The notes: generated by a model from the sequence alone, not told the origin. A DNA stretch of 64,000 nucleotides from Myxocyprinus asiaticus (GCF_019703515.2 NC_059393.1:13537501-13601500); one strand, 5' to 3'. Positions 12,430 through 61,943 are shown, numbered from the stretch's first letter. A program made the numbers and translations.

Positions 12430-12881
12430 AATGAGATAAGTGCTTTTAGTCGCATGTACCGAGCCGCTGCAGCTGTGTTGGTGGCGCCAGTGCACCAAAA
12501 GTTACTCATCAAGCAAACATTGAACACCTAAAGTATAACCAGGAACGGACATTGAAGATGGATGTGTGGCTGCTCTTGTCTTTGGTATCTGAGCATAAAG
12601 AATTATTTGATAAATGCTACAGCAGCTACAAAAGGAACTATGACAAAAGGAATTGCAGAAATAATAAATCAGAATCAAAGGTGAGTTTAATAAAATGTAT
12701 TTTTAGTAATCTTGCGATTATGAAATTGCTAGCAGGCTTTTTACTAACATTTTTATTAACGCTTGTATCTTGTGCAGTGGAGGACATGAAATTAAAATGG
12801 AGAAACTTGTACTGTACTGGAATAAAATTGCTTTTCATTAAGCACCACCTTTGTTCGGGAGTTTATTTGCTTTTCATTTAG
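12430..12881 (+). pseudogene. Possible MADF/Myb-like fragment of a Harbinger-type element
   Basis: An open frame starting at 12552 contains LLLSLVSEHKELFDKCYSSY followed by KRNYDKRN, which resembles the first helices of MADF domains in the accessory DNA-binding protein of PIF/Harbinger transposons. The similarity ends near 12680 at a donor-like GGTGAGTT; the rest of the frame is low in information. I see no matching transposase. This may be chance similarity. Confidence 0.3.
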
Positions 12882-13253
12882 CGACATTGGTGTAAACAGA
12901 CCTTTCGTCAGCAGTTCGTCTCTGATTTGTTGTGAACAGGCCTTTAGACACTGAAGGAGGGACTTGCTCCATACCTATGGACCAGAATATCATTGACACT
13001 TGGGGGTTGGCTTTTTGTGACTTGAGCCAGTAATCAACCACCCAGGAATCCCTTACCATACCACTCAGGACACCTTAGCAACTGCTAAACTCTTTAGCAT
13101 TGTGGTTGGGACCTGCGAATGGACAAGCACCAAATCCAGTTATATCGCAAACTGTCAGCAATCGACATCCAAGCTTTTCAAATCCAACTTGAAGAATCAA
13201 GGGAGTTACCAATGAAAGCATTGAAGGCAAAGTCTGATTCACTCCTTAGAAAG

Positions 13254-13259
13254 TTTATT
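13254..13259 (-). terminator. Candidate shd poly(A) signal
   Basis: TTTATT on the plus strand is AATAAA on the minus strand, about 745 bp downstream of the shd stop. It would give a 3'UTR of ordinary length. No transcript evidence is available here. Confidence 0.35.
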
Positions 13260-14003
13260 ATATAACACATATAAATCAGTTTAAAACACAGCAGCTAAGA
13301 AACACATTTACAACATTTTACTGTGTTGGTGTCCTAATATTAATATAAATAACAGGAACATCTCTGCGATATAGATCATGGTTGGTATCCATTACTGTTA
13401 AAGACTCCGCAAGCAAACATTACCAACATGCACCAATCTAAGTTGAAGTCTTAAAATGACACAAACAAAATGGATTCCTAGGGACTAATTTGAGTGGACC
13501 AGACAGTTTTTTTGTGTCTCAAGGGTCTTACAAGAACCAAAGGACTTCACAACATATAAAGAGTGGAGAGTTATAAACTGTCATGTTGGAATGTCTTTTA
13601 CAGCAGCTATAAAGAGGAGAGTCCTGTCTGCTCGAAATAAAAGGCTGCTAATTGATCAATAAACATTTGCAACGGTGAATCCAAAGTCCCAATTGAGAAT
13701 AACTAAGGCCACACAACAGGTCTCTTTGCTGCCAGTCTGACCATAGAAGAGTCAATCAAGTGAGTTTGAAAAGTGTTATCAACAATAATCTGAAATGGCA
13801 TGTTAACAGATCTAGCAGTAAATTAATCGGACATGACAGAAGTTCAATTCTGAAGGTTGCCGTCTTCAACCAGATGTTCTTCTAATCAGAGGAATTAATC
13901 TAATCCAAGACACTCTGCATTCCCAATGGTATATCCCATAGTCAATAAAGTCTTCTGTCGTACGTTTCGCCCATAGCACTGAGACCTGCAGTGCTCCAAC
14001 CAA

Positions 14004-52030
<38,027 letters not shown>

Positions 52031-52060
52031 TCTAATCCGTTAATGAATGTCCGCTAGTTC

Positions 52061-52830
52061 CTGTATCAAGGACAAAGACTCTGCCCTCTTAACGTCCAAT
52101 GGCAACCTACAGTCAAGAAACTAGATTATGGATGAGATGAGGAAAATTTTAATTTAAGCTAAACAGCTGAGCCTTTTGAGAGTCTGAGGATTTGTTGATT
52201 TTCATGTTTCAGTTGCTCACCCAAGGTTGATCCCTGGGAACAGCGACCTGGAGTTACAGGTGGTCCATGGCTGTCACTGACCTGGAGACCTGGGACTTTT
52301 CAACACCTTCTCCAACAGGTGACAGACTGAAATACAATTTTAGGATTGAAAAAAATCATATGGCTCATTGAAAAATAAGGCTGTCCGATGTGTTAAAAAT
52401 AAGAAATCTTTAAAAAAAAAAAGAAATCTAGTTTAAAACACTTGTCAAGTTTGTCAAATTTGATTTCATAAATGTTTTTATACAAAACCTTTATAGCATT
52501 TTCTACAAAAAAACTTTAAAAATGTCATGTGTAACCAAGTAAAAGATATTAAAATACTTTCCTTGCACCTTGAATACATGAGAGTGTACTCAAATGTATT
52601 ATAATCATTCATTTAAAAAAAAAAAAAAAAAAAGTCACATTTTTCAAGGTAAAAATATATTTTTAAATATCATGAATGCGAGGTTTTCTCAGGATTACAC
52701 AACATGACCTGAAAAAATATATATATATATATATTTTCCTAAATTTTTTTTTTACAAACTTCATGCTCAGTCATGAGGGTCTAAAGGGGTCCGCTCTGTT
52801 TTATAGTTTTTGTCAACATAAACAACAAAA
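52061..52830. other. shd 5' intron candidate, nothing recognised
   Basis: Non-coding upstream of exon 1. Includes a poly(A) tract at 52614-52633 and a short (TA)n at about 52720-52735. Confidence 0.4.
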
Positions 52831-52832
52831 TG

Positions 52833-53153
52833 GCTACCTACATGTTGGTTACACCACATGACCTTAATTTGGTGGACAAAAGTGTTTTTAAATATGAATC
52901 ATATTTTAAAACAACTGTTTCATTGCTCTTTTTTAAAAATAACAATAAAAGATTATTCTGCTTTACTCAAGTCAGCATTTCTTTTGTCAAGAATTTCAAC
53001 TTTTAATGAGAATTTTTATTTTTTTACTATCTCTAGATGGTTACACCACATGACATTTTTTTTTACTTTAAGCCCAAGAAAAAAAATATCAAATTGACTT
53101 TAAACTCTGAAATTGAAAATGTGCTTATCAAAGAAGAAATGTATTCAAGTACA
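52833..53153. repeat. Direct repeat flanking a transposon nest, copy A
   Basis: Shares in order CATGTTGGTTACACCA, TTTGGTGGACAAAAGT, TTTTAATGAGAATTTTT and GACTTTAAACTCTGA with 55121-55398. The block between the two copies (53291-55118) is filled by two Tc1-type elements and microsatellite DNA. Confidence 0.6.
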
Positions 53154-53290
53154 ATTTATTTATTTATTTATTTTTTATGTATTTTTGTATCATTTTAATA
53201 GATCTGGACAAAAGAATTAGTGCCATGTCAATGACTCATATATACAGTACAGTATATATATATATATGTGTACACATATACATACACACA

Positions 53291-53849
53291 CACATCGATC
53301 ATCCATAACATTAAAACCACCTTACTAATATAATTAATATCAGCAATTACAGAAATACTCAAACCAGCCCATCTGGCACCAACAATCATGCCATGGTCCA
53401 AATCACTGAGATCACATTTTCTCCCCATTCTGATGGTTGATGTGAACATTAACTGAAGCTCCTGACCCGTATCTGCATGATTTTATGCACTGCACTGCTG
53501 CCACACGATTGACTGATTAGATAATCACATGGCATGATTGTTGGTGCCAGACGGGCTGGTTTGAGTATTTCTGTAACTGCTGATCTTCTGGGATTTTCAC
53601 ACACAACAGTCTCTAAAAGAAAAACATCCAGTGAACAGCAGTTCTGCAGATGGAAATGTCTTGTTGATGAGAGAGGTCAACAGAGAATGGCCAGACTGGT
53701 TCAAACTGACAAAGTCTACGGTAACTCAGATAACCAATTGTGGTGAGAAGAATGCTATTCTGAGATGCGGGTTGGCTCTCTTTTGGCGGCACAAGGGGCA
53801 CCTACACAATACTAGGCAGGTGGTTTTAATGTTGTGGCTGATCGATGTA
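53291..53849. mobile_element. Tc1-type non-autonomous element with internal foldback
   Basis: Terminal inverted repeats of about 40 bp (CATCGATCATCCATAACATT at the left; GTTGTGGCTGATCGATG at the right). It encodes transposase N-terminal remnants (VGARRAGLSISVTADLLGFS on the plus strand from 53534; the same region inverted at 53449-53340). The 5' coding segment is thus present twice, head to head, at about 53340-53394 and 53530-53584. Confidence 0.75.
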
Positions 53850-53859
53850 TATATATTTA

Positions 53860-55082
53860 TACACTGGCGGCCAAAAGTTTGGAAAAATGTACAGATTTTG
53901 CTCTTATGGAAAGAAATTGATACTTTTATTCACCAAAGTGGAATTCAACTGATCACAGTGTATAGTCAGGACATTAATAACATGAAAAATTACTATTACA
54001 ATTTTTTTTTTAAAAATTCAGAACTTCTTAAACTACTTCAAAGAGTTCTCATCAAAAAATCCTCCACATGCAGCAATGACAGCTTTGCAGATCTTTGGCA
54101 TTCTAGCTGTCAGTTTGTCCAGATACTCAGGTGACATTTCACCCCACACTTCCTGTAGCACTTGCCATAGATGTGACTGTCTTGTCGGGCACTTCTCACA
54201 CACCTTACAGTCTAGCTGATCACACAAAAGCTCAATGGGGTTAAGATCCATAACACTCTTTTCCAATTATCTGTTGTCCAATGTCTGTGTTTCTTTGCCC
54301 ACTCTAACCTTTTCTTTTTGTTTTTCTGTTTCAAAAGTGTCTTTTTCTTTGCAATTCTTCCCATAAGGCCTGCACCCCTGAGTCTTCTCTTTACTGTAGT
54401 ACATGAAACTGGTGTTGAGCGGGTAGAATTCAATGAAGCTGTCAGCTGAGGACATGTGAGGCGTCTATTTCTCAAACTAGAGACTCTGATGTACTTATCC
54501 TCTTGTTTAGTTGTACATCTGGCCTTCCACATCTCTTTCTGTCCTTGTTAGAGCCAGTTGTCCTTTGTCTTTGAAGACTGTAGTGTACACCTTTGTCTGA
54601 AATCTTCAGTGTTTTGGCAATTTCAAGCATTGTATAACCTTCATTCCTCAAAACAATGATTGACTGATGAGTTTCTAGAGAAAGCTGTTTCTTTTTTGAC
54701 ATTTTTGACCTAATATTGACCTTAAGACATGCCAGTCTATTGCATACTGTGGCAACTCAAAAACAAACACAAAGACAATGTTAAGCTTCATTTAACGAAC
54801 CAAATAGCTTTCAACTGTGTTTGATATAATGGCAAGTGATTTTCTAGTACCAAATGATCAATTTAGCATGATTACTCAAGGATAAGGTGTTGGAGTGATG
54901 GCTGCTGTCTAGATTTGATCAAAAATGACTTTTTTCAGATAGTGATGGTGCTGTTTTTTACATCAGTAATGTGCTGACTATACTTTGTGATCAGCTGAAT
55001 ATCACTTTGGTGAATTAATGTACCAATTTCCTTATGAAACAGTAAAATCTGTTCATTATTCCAAACTTTTGGCCGCCAGTGT
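53860..55082 (-). mobile_element. Tc1-like deletion derivative, copy B
   Basis: Same family as 43544-44754. The terminal inverted repeats extend about 200 bp (TACACTGGCGGCCAAAAGTT at the left). On the minus strand the transposase starts at 54702 (MSKKKQLSLETHQSIIVLRN), runs through frameshifts to HWTTDNWKRVL, and jumps to DLNPIELLCDQL, the same deletion junction as copy A. The 3' terminus abuts a (GT)n tract at 55079-55100, which has replaced its last bases. Confidence 0.88.
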
Positions 55083-55120
55083 GTGTGTGTGTGTGTGTGT
55101 ATATATACATATATATATTA

Positions 55121-55398
55121 GCTACATGCATGTTAGTTACACCATCTGACTTTGATTTGGTGGGCAAAAGTTTTTCAAATATTAATAATATTTGAAAATC
55201 TAAATTTATTTTTAAAGAACAACTTATGCCAACATTTATTTTTTCAAGAATTTCATCCTTTAATAAGACTTTTTCTTCTGTCTTTGTACGGTTACACCAC
55301 TTTTTGACTGACTTTAACACCAAATGACTTTGAACTCAGATATTGAAAACATGTTCATCACAGTAGAGGTGTATTTAACAGGTTAAGCAATTGTATAG
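55121..55398. repeat. Direct repeat flanking a transposon nest, copy B
   Basis: Partner of 52833-53153, with similar order of shared words and several indels. Confidence 0.6.
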
Positions 55399-56040
55399 TG
55401 TGAATTGCATTTCTAATATATTTAGCCAAAAACTATGACAGTAACGTATTTGATCCATATGCAAATGGGAAGAAAACAAGAAAAGAAATGCAACTGCTTA
55501 ACTCCATATTATTAATTCTGAAAGGTACCTTTTATTTTTCAATGCACATATTCAGTCCTATGCTCAAAAACGGTGCCACAGACCTGATTACATACGATTT
55601 AGAGATCAACCACAAATAGCCTAAGGTTCATTAATATCACTTAGAGATTAACCATAAACTATATGCAATTCATTCGATTTCTACTCTTGCAGATTGAAAA
55701 TAAAGCTGCTGAACTGATGTCTGCAACAAGCTGTTTAACAAACTAGTGGTTTCACACGTGCTTCTGATGCGCAACTGCATCTGCGGGACACAAAAGACCG
55801 TTCTATCATTAGAAGAAACTATTTCACATAATATCTTTCAAAGCAACATTAACATTACAATTAGAATATAAGTACACATTTAAGACGAACAACTCTGTAA
55901 GATCACAATCGAGAACTTCTTTCAAACGTAAATGGATGCGCTTTTCCGAGAAAGATCTGACTTTTTCATGTTAGGTCATTGATTTGACATGATGCACACA
56001 GCTGAAAATGAAATAGCCTTGAGGAGATCAAGTTGATGTT
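55399..56040. other. Region inside the candidate shd 5' intron
   Basis: Non-coding, no repeat recognised. Confidence 0.4.
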
Positions 56041-56250
56041 ACTCACATTTGTGATTTCAGCGTGAAATTCTAATGGAACTCCAGTCGCGCGTCCCGCAGT
56101 TCGAATGTTGCAAGTGAATGAAAATGACGCGCCAAGAATCTGACAACGATAGAAGACAATATGAGAAGAAGCACAGTAAAGCTCGTCTGAACGCATTTGC
56201 TTGTAAGTGAGCGAGTGGACAGGGAAAAGAGAGCTGGAGCGTTTAAAGGG
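56041..56250 (-). promoter_or_regulatory. Candidate non-coding first exon and core promoter of shd
   Basis: On the minus strand a TTTAAA TATA-like box (56247-56242) lies 25-30 bp ahead of a pyrimidine-rich start region (about 56220-56215). The following sequence runs about 170 bp without repeat structure to a perfect donor GTGAGT at 56046-56041. It could splice to the acceptor AG at 52062-52061 just ahead of the shd ATG. Upstream sequence from 56320 on is AT-rich. This is inferred from signals only. Confidence 0.4.
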
Positions 56251-56485
56251 GAGGTCCTCAAATCCAGAGGTGCTGTATTTTCCCTTTGGCCGACAGATAT
56301 TAGTTCGAAGCTGAATGGCAAAGATACATGTACAAGGTGTCTTGTAGATTAATCCTTTTAAATGTACATTTTACAAGATTGATTGTAATTGTTAACAGCA
56401 TTTACAAAAATAAATAAATATATATCATCATCAACCAAGTATAGCAGCAGGCTATTTAGTGCTTCAATAAACAGCTATTTTGATT

Positions 56486-56896
56486 TTAAAGGTGCACTCA
56501 GTAACTTTTTGCTCCTGTCATGTTGGACTTACAGTGACACCTAGTGGTGTGGATGCTGCATCATTCAAAATCAAGCTTTCAGTTACAGATACCATTGTAG
56601 AAATGCACTATTCACAATCAGCCATGATTCATTTAATCCAAGAGTGAAAGTGTCCAATAACAGGACGGTTACTGAGATTAAGCGAGTAGTATTCTGCTGG
56701 TCATGTGATTCTAAAATGGCAGCCCCCATGAGGGCGCCCCTAACCATGTAGAATTAAACAGCTTTTATACGTTTACTGATATGACTAGAGTTCTCATCTC
56801 ATGTGAGTTGTGATGATTTTAAACATAGCCTATGTTTCAAAATTACAATTAATTTCTTGAGGAGTTAATCTTTTTTAAAATTGAGTGCACGTTTAA
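56486..56896. mobile_element. TTAA-flanked non-autonomous element (piggyBac-like ends)
   Basis: TTAA at 56486-56489 and 56893-56896 border inverted ends AGGTGCACTCAGTAA and AATTGAGTGCACGT. A TTAA target is typical of piggyBac. About 410 bp, no coding capacity. Confidence 0.65.
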
Positions 56897-57214
56897 GTAA
56901 ATAAAGCATTTATCACATCAGCAAGAGCAAGCTCATATATCAGCCCTTACGTAATATAAGGAACAACAGCGGCAAGATTGCGATTGTGATATTGTTTTTA
57001 TATAACAATTCATGAAAAAATTAAATAATATTAAATAACTTCTGTTTCAGGCAAAAAAATTAGCCAGTTTTGTGCATTACTCTCCGCCAGCGCAAAAGTC
57101 GCTCTCTGCTCTCAAAACTGTTTTGAACTAGTGGTGTTTCGTTCAGTGAACAACCCTGTGTTTTTTTAAACGAATCAGTTGAGTCAATGAGCGAATGACT
57201 CAGTCATTTGTCGC

Positions 57215-57715
57215 CAGTGTTGGGTTATTTACTCTAAAAAAGTTATCAATCACTAACTACCAATTACATCTTCTAGAGTGTAATTAGATTACTGTACTAA
57301 TTACTCTGTCTGAAAAGTAATTGCATTACTTATTACTAATTACTTTCTAAAACCCTTATCAACCTTGACCAGATGAAAAATATAAGGATAGACATGAAAT
57401 TGTTCTTTTAATTCTTTCAAATACATCATATATAATCAAATAAATTATTCATGAAAAGGACAAAGAATTTAAGGGTGCTGCATTAAATTAGAAAACATAC
57501 ATTTTAACATTAGACGTTACATTTCTATGTTAAATTCACTATTGTTTTATATAGAATTGTTCTATGGTCTATACAGTATTTAACACAATTACATCAGAAG
57601 TAACTGTAATTAAATAACTGAAAAATTAAGAGTAATCCCTTACTTTACTTTTTCAATGAAAATGTAATTTATTTACAGTAATTAATTACTTAATAATGCA
57701 TTACACCCAACACTG
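57215..57715. mobile_element. hAT-type non-autonomous element, perfect 8-bp target duplication
   Basis: Ends CAGTGTTGGGTTATTTAC and GCATTACACCCAACACTG, flanked by TTTGTCGC at 57207-57214 and 57716-57723. 501 bp of AT-rich sequence with repeated TAATTACT words, no coding capacity. The insertion split a module also found near 50360-50417. Confidence 0.88.
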
Positions 57716-57773
57716 TTTGTCGCCACCTACCGGAGTAAATACGCAATCTCCAGAAATGGTCACAGCACGAATC
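57716..57773. repeat. 58-bp conserved repeat module, inverted relative to 50360-50417
   Basis: The reverse complement matches 50360-50417 with about six substitutions, several at CpG sites (core TGACCATTTCTGGAG.TTGC and ATTTACTCC.GTAGGTGG). Probably the conserved end of an otherwise decayed element. Confidence 0.55.
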
Positions 57774-57952
57774 TACATACAACTAGTGAAGCGTCCCAGC
57801 ACTGTTGGAGCGTTGTTTGTCCAATCAGATATGAGGTCTGGAACAAACCGGTCGATAATTTGTTGCATTAATCGAATAATCATATAAAGAAGCCAAATTT
57901 CCAGCACTTATTGAAAGGGTCACCTTCAAAACATGTGTAAATAAAAAGCTGT

Positions 57953-57998
57953 ATAGACAGACAGACAAACAGACAGACAGATAGATAAATAGATAGAC
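57953..57998. repeat. (GACA)/(GATA) microsatellite, short
   Basis: Imperfect AGAC and AGAT tetranucleotide repeats over about 45 bp. Confidence 0.85.
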
Positions 57999-58430
57999 TG
58001 GCATCCCTGCAATAAATGTAAAAGCACTGAAAATAATAAAACAGCAAATATAAGACATCTGGTGAATGAGATTGAAATAAATTAAAGGGGAAAACACCTA
58101 CTCATTGCATCTTTCACACCTGTGGGCCAGTTTGACAACCTCACATGAATTTGACAGGTTTACCAATGTGTTAATGATGTGAAGGTGTGAGTAAGTGCTT
58201 TTGCACAGCAAAATCTCTCAGTGAATTACACTGAGAAGAATGAACGCAGAGGTAGACAGACATAAAACTAAGGTCCACAGGCTAATCATATATGACACTA
58301 AAATAAAGCACATCTGTGCTGTCTGCGAGGGGTTGTTGTCCTCTTTTACAGTCATCATGCTATTCAGATGCAAATTGAATTCAAAGAGGAAGCAGGTGAC
58401 ACTGTCAGAGACTGTATGTATATTTGCACT

Positions 58431-58461
58431 GATAGATAGACAGACAGACAGACAGACAGGC

Positions 58462-58524
<63 letters not shown>

Positions 58525-58525
58525 G
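58431..58525. repeat. (GATA)/(GACA) microsatellite
   Basis: About 95 bp of GATA, GACA and again GATA blocks with a short GAGA interruption. Of the type often found in fish repeats. Confidence 0.92.
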
Positions 58526-59007
58526 AATATATAGGAATAGATAGGAAAATCATGGTTTTAATGACCATGTGTCATGATCTCACTCTCTCTTTCTCTCCGC
58601 AGGAATGGAGGGATGAGGTCACAGCAGACACCATTCACCACCCCCAGCCAGCCAGTGTCGACACACATTTTCCCCTCACTTTTCTAAATTGCTCCTTTCA
58701 AACAGGGACATGTTATAGAGAGGAAGTGCCTCCTGGGACAAAGAAAAGACCAGGAGAAGCAAGACTGGTGATGGAAATGGGTCTTTGCTAAGGAGAGAGA
58801 AGGAAATAGGGAAAAGGGTTAATATATGGTTTAAATATCATATGTGCTAGATGGAATTTTGTTAGGACAAATTTTTTGTCCTCAGGTATGCCATGCCAGT
58901 ATATGCTCCCAAACTGTATATGTGTGCATATATTTATATATACGTGTACAGGCATGCTTGAAATTAAAAAATGCTTTTAAAATTCTTTGACAATGTCAAC
59001 ACTTTAT
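58526..59007. other. Upstream flank of shd, unresolved
   Basis: Contains a strong acceptor-like pyrimidine tract ending CTCCGCAG at about 58601, followed by an open plus-strand frame to 58791 (EWRDEVTADTIHHPQP). I do not recognise the peptide and see no donor or neighbouring exon, so I leave it uncalled. Confidence 0.3.
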
Positions 59008-59674
59008 TAAAGGAATAGTTCACCTTAAAATGAAAATTCTCTCATCATTTACACACCCTCATGCCATCCCTGATGTGTATGACTTTCTTTCTTCTGCAGA
59101 ACATAAACAAAGATTTTTAGAAAAATATCTCAGTTCTGTAGGTCCATTCAACGCAAGTGAATGGTGGCCAGAATTTTGAAGCTCTAAAAAGCACATAAAG
59201 GCAGCATAAAAGTAAGCCATACGACTCCAGTGGTTAAATGTATGTCTTCCAAAGCAATGCAATGCTGTAGATGTGAGTAGAAAACATATAAATGTTTAAG
59301 TCTTTCACTTCAATTATTCGCATTATTCATGCATAACGCCACCTACTGGTTTGGGCTTGTCAAAGGTGGAGATTTACAGTAAAAAAGGACTTAAATATGA
59401 ATCTGTTTCTCACCCACACCTATTATATCACTTCAGAAAACATGGATTTAACCACTGGAGTCTTATGTATTACTTTTATGCTGCCTTTATGTGCTTTTTT
59501 GAGCTTCAAAGTTCTGGCCACCATTCGCTTGCATTGATCGGACCTACAGAGTTGAGATATTCCTCTAAAAATCTTTGTGTTCTGCAGAAGAAAGAAAGTT
59601 ATAAACATCTGGGATGGCATGAGGGTGAGTAAATGATGATAGATTTTTTTTTGTTTGGGTGAACTATCCATTTA
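59008..59674. mobile_element. Foldback element, GGATAGTTCACCC family, copy 3
   Basis: Left AAAGGAATAGTTCACCTTAA, right TTTGGGTGAACTATCCATTT, with the two halves inverted (CTGTAGGTCCATTCAACGCA against its complement near 59530-59550). About 667 bp, intergenic. Confidence 0.78.
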
Positions 59675-60229
59675 ACATTGCAATGAAGCTTCTTGGATCT
59701 GAATTTAATCTTGAATTATGATTCTGTATGAGGCTGCTTATGACTGTAGATCACAGGAACTTAAAATAATGTCTTATAGTACTCACTGATAAATGTAAGC
59801 CTGGTACTGGTGCAAAAGATCATTCGTACATCTTCAATATGTGCTTTGAATGGACATTGTATTTGCGCGGGAAAACCAGATGTGAAGAGTCATGTGCTTG
59901 GTGTGTGTCGCCACCATGCGGTGAACCAGATGTATTACCACAAAAGGCACAATCAAATAGGCATACTTGAACAAATAATGTTAGACTCGACAATGTAAGT
60001 GTAAACTGTAATACAAATCTTATCCATTCAAAATGGTCTCATACGTCAGTATGTCCAGTGAATGAAACGCCATTTATGGGACATATCCAGTGAAAATTTT
60101 ATCCCGCCTTTCACTTGAACACTCAGTGGGGTTTTAAAACTTATGACGTAAGAAAATTTGGGCTCTTTAGAATAATATTTAAGGATGGTCGAAGCCTTTT
60201 TTGATTAAGTGATACAGAGACATACATAC
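59675..60229. other. Intergenic, nothing recognised
   Basis: Non-coding. Confidence 0.4.
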
Positions 60230-60390
60230 CTGTGTGGGAAACATGCGCTGTTCGGATCTTGCTAATCCTCGCAGCTGATTGGTCAGATTTTGTGCCCAGT
60301 CAGCCAAGTCCAACCTGAGGCCAGCAGGCATTTGTAGTCTCCAAATGACGTCATTATCGGACAGGGCACCCCACTGCTGGGCATCATACA
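60230..60390 (-). other. Unidentified exon-like open segment
   Basis: On the minus strand an AG (60392-60391) preceded by a CT-containing tract opens a 161-bp segment without stops, ending at a donor-like GTATGT (60229-60224). The peptide includes YDAQQWGALSDNDVIW and LRLDLADWAQNLTNQLRG, with plausible composition. I recognise no family. It contains a consensus CRE TGACGTCA (60346-60353). It could equally be part of an unrecognised repeat. Confidence 0.25.
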
Positions 60391-61089
60391 CTCAACAGCC
60401 CACAGGGAAGCAAAGAATAACACATCAATCATCAGTCATTTCATGTAAGTCGTTTTTTCTTGTTTTCTTTGCAAGTTGTGGTATAAATGGCTTTACATTT
60501 GTATATACATTTAGTGTTGAGTCTGCTTCAAACGTTTGGTTTCTATCAGAACAGTAGTCAGTTACTGACATTGATACAATATGAACTATGATGTTGAGTG
60601 GTCATTGATTAAATGTCATCTAATTCAATTTAAGAATTGGATTTCTCTTGACTGCAAAAATATTATAACTACTATTAAGCAGATAATTAATATTAATTAT
60701 GGATAGGAAATTTCATTTCCTAACGAAGATATGTTTAATTCATTTCAGTTAATGCACATGCTTTAGGAGAAGATGAAAACATTAAAGGCAAAGTTTAAGA
60801 AGACAGAGGTAAGAATGATTCACTTACATAGTGTTAAATGTCTTCTAACGTCAGTACGTTTGATGATGAATCTGAACCATAATGTTCACTCAGACATTTT
60901 TATATAAGCGTTTCTCATCGCTTGATACTATGATCTGTAAGTTATCTTAAGTTTTTTAATACTTGTTGAATTCTGTATGACATGGATGCAAATGTGTTTT
61001 ACCAGTGAGGAACAGGCCAGCATGCAGACGGCACCTGTAACCAGAGATCTCAACTAGTGTTCAATTATTGAAACACACTCATTCACTCA

Positions 61090-61090
<1 letters not shown>
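60391..61090. other. Intergenic, nothing recognised
   Basis: Non-coding AT-rich sequence. Confidence 0.4.

Positions 61091-61133
<43 letters not shown>
61091..61133. repeat. (CA)n microsatellite
   Basis: About 43 bp of CA repeats, immediately followed by the first copy of the element described at 61639. Confidence 0.93.
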
Positions 61134-61136
<3 letters not shown>

Positions 61137-61400
61137 TGGTGCAGCTATCATTATGAGGACTCTCCATAAACATAATGATTTTTATACTTTACAAACTATA
61201 GATTCTATCCCCTAACCCTAAACCTACCCCTCACAAAAAACTTTCTGCATTTTTATATTAAAAAAAACATTGTTTAGTATGTTTTATAAGCTATTTGAAA
61301 TATGGGGACACTAGAAATGTCCTCATAAACCACATTTATAGCATAAAACCCTTGTAATTACCAGTTTGTAACCTAAAAAAAAGTCCTCGTAAACCACCCA
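61134..61400. mobile_element. Short element embedded in CA repeats, copy 1
   Basis: Shares ATAATGATTTTTATACT, CAAACTATAGATTCTATCCC and CTAACCCTAAACCTA words with 61639-61901. The right end (GTCCTCGTAAACCACCCA) differs from copy 2. Non-coding. Confidence 0.55.
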
Positions 61401-61405
61401 ATCCC

Positions 61406-61636
61406 ACCCACACACAGACACACACACACACACACACACACAGACACACACACACACACACACATGCACACACTCACATGCACACACTCACATGCACACA
61501 CACACTCACACACACACACACACTTACACACAACACACTCACTCTCACACACACACACACACTCACACAGCACACACACTCACACACACACACAACACGC
61601 ACACACTCACCCACACACACACACACACACACACAT
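61406..61636. repeat. CA-rich minisatellite/microsatellite block
   Basis: CA dinucleotides interspersed with CACTCACATGCACA and CTCACA units. The apparent open frames here are products of the repeat. Confidence 0.93.
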
Positions 61637-61638
61637 GT

Positions 61639-61901
61639 TGGTTTTGCTATACTTGTGAGGGCCCTCCATAGACATAATGATTTTTATACTGTACAAACTA
61701 TAGATTCTATCCCCTAACCCTACCCCTAAACCTAACCCTCACAAAAAACCTTTTAGCATTTTTACATTAAAAAAAAAAAAAATAATAATTTAATATGCCA
61801 TTTCCCTTGTGAGGACCACCCAAAAGGTCCTCACAACTAGAAATGTCCTAACAGAACAGGTTGATTCTTAATACTTGGTCCTCACAAGTATAGAAAAACC
61901 T
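61639..61901. mobile_element. Short TIR element inserted in a CA microsatellite, copy 2
   Basis: Inverted ends GGTTTTGCTATACTTGTGAG and CCTCACAAGTATAGAAAAACC, flanked on both sides by CA repeats, so the insertion most likely occurred within an existing (CA)n tract or seeded it. 263 bp, non-coding. Confidence 0.65.

Positions 61902-61902
<1 letters not shown>

Positions 61903-61943
<41 letters not shown>

Noticed and set aside
58552..58791. Possible plus-strand exon after a strong pyrimidine tract and CAG
   Set aside because: No known domain, no donor in a sensible place and no partner exons; left uncalled.
61373..61717. Cys/Val- and His/Thr-rich open frames on both strands
   Set aside because: Direct translations of CA/TG repeats.
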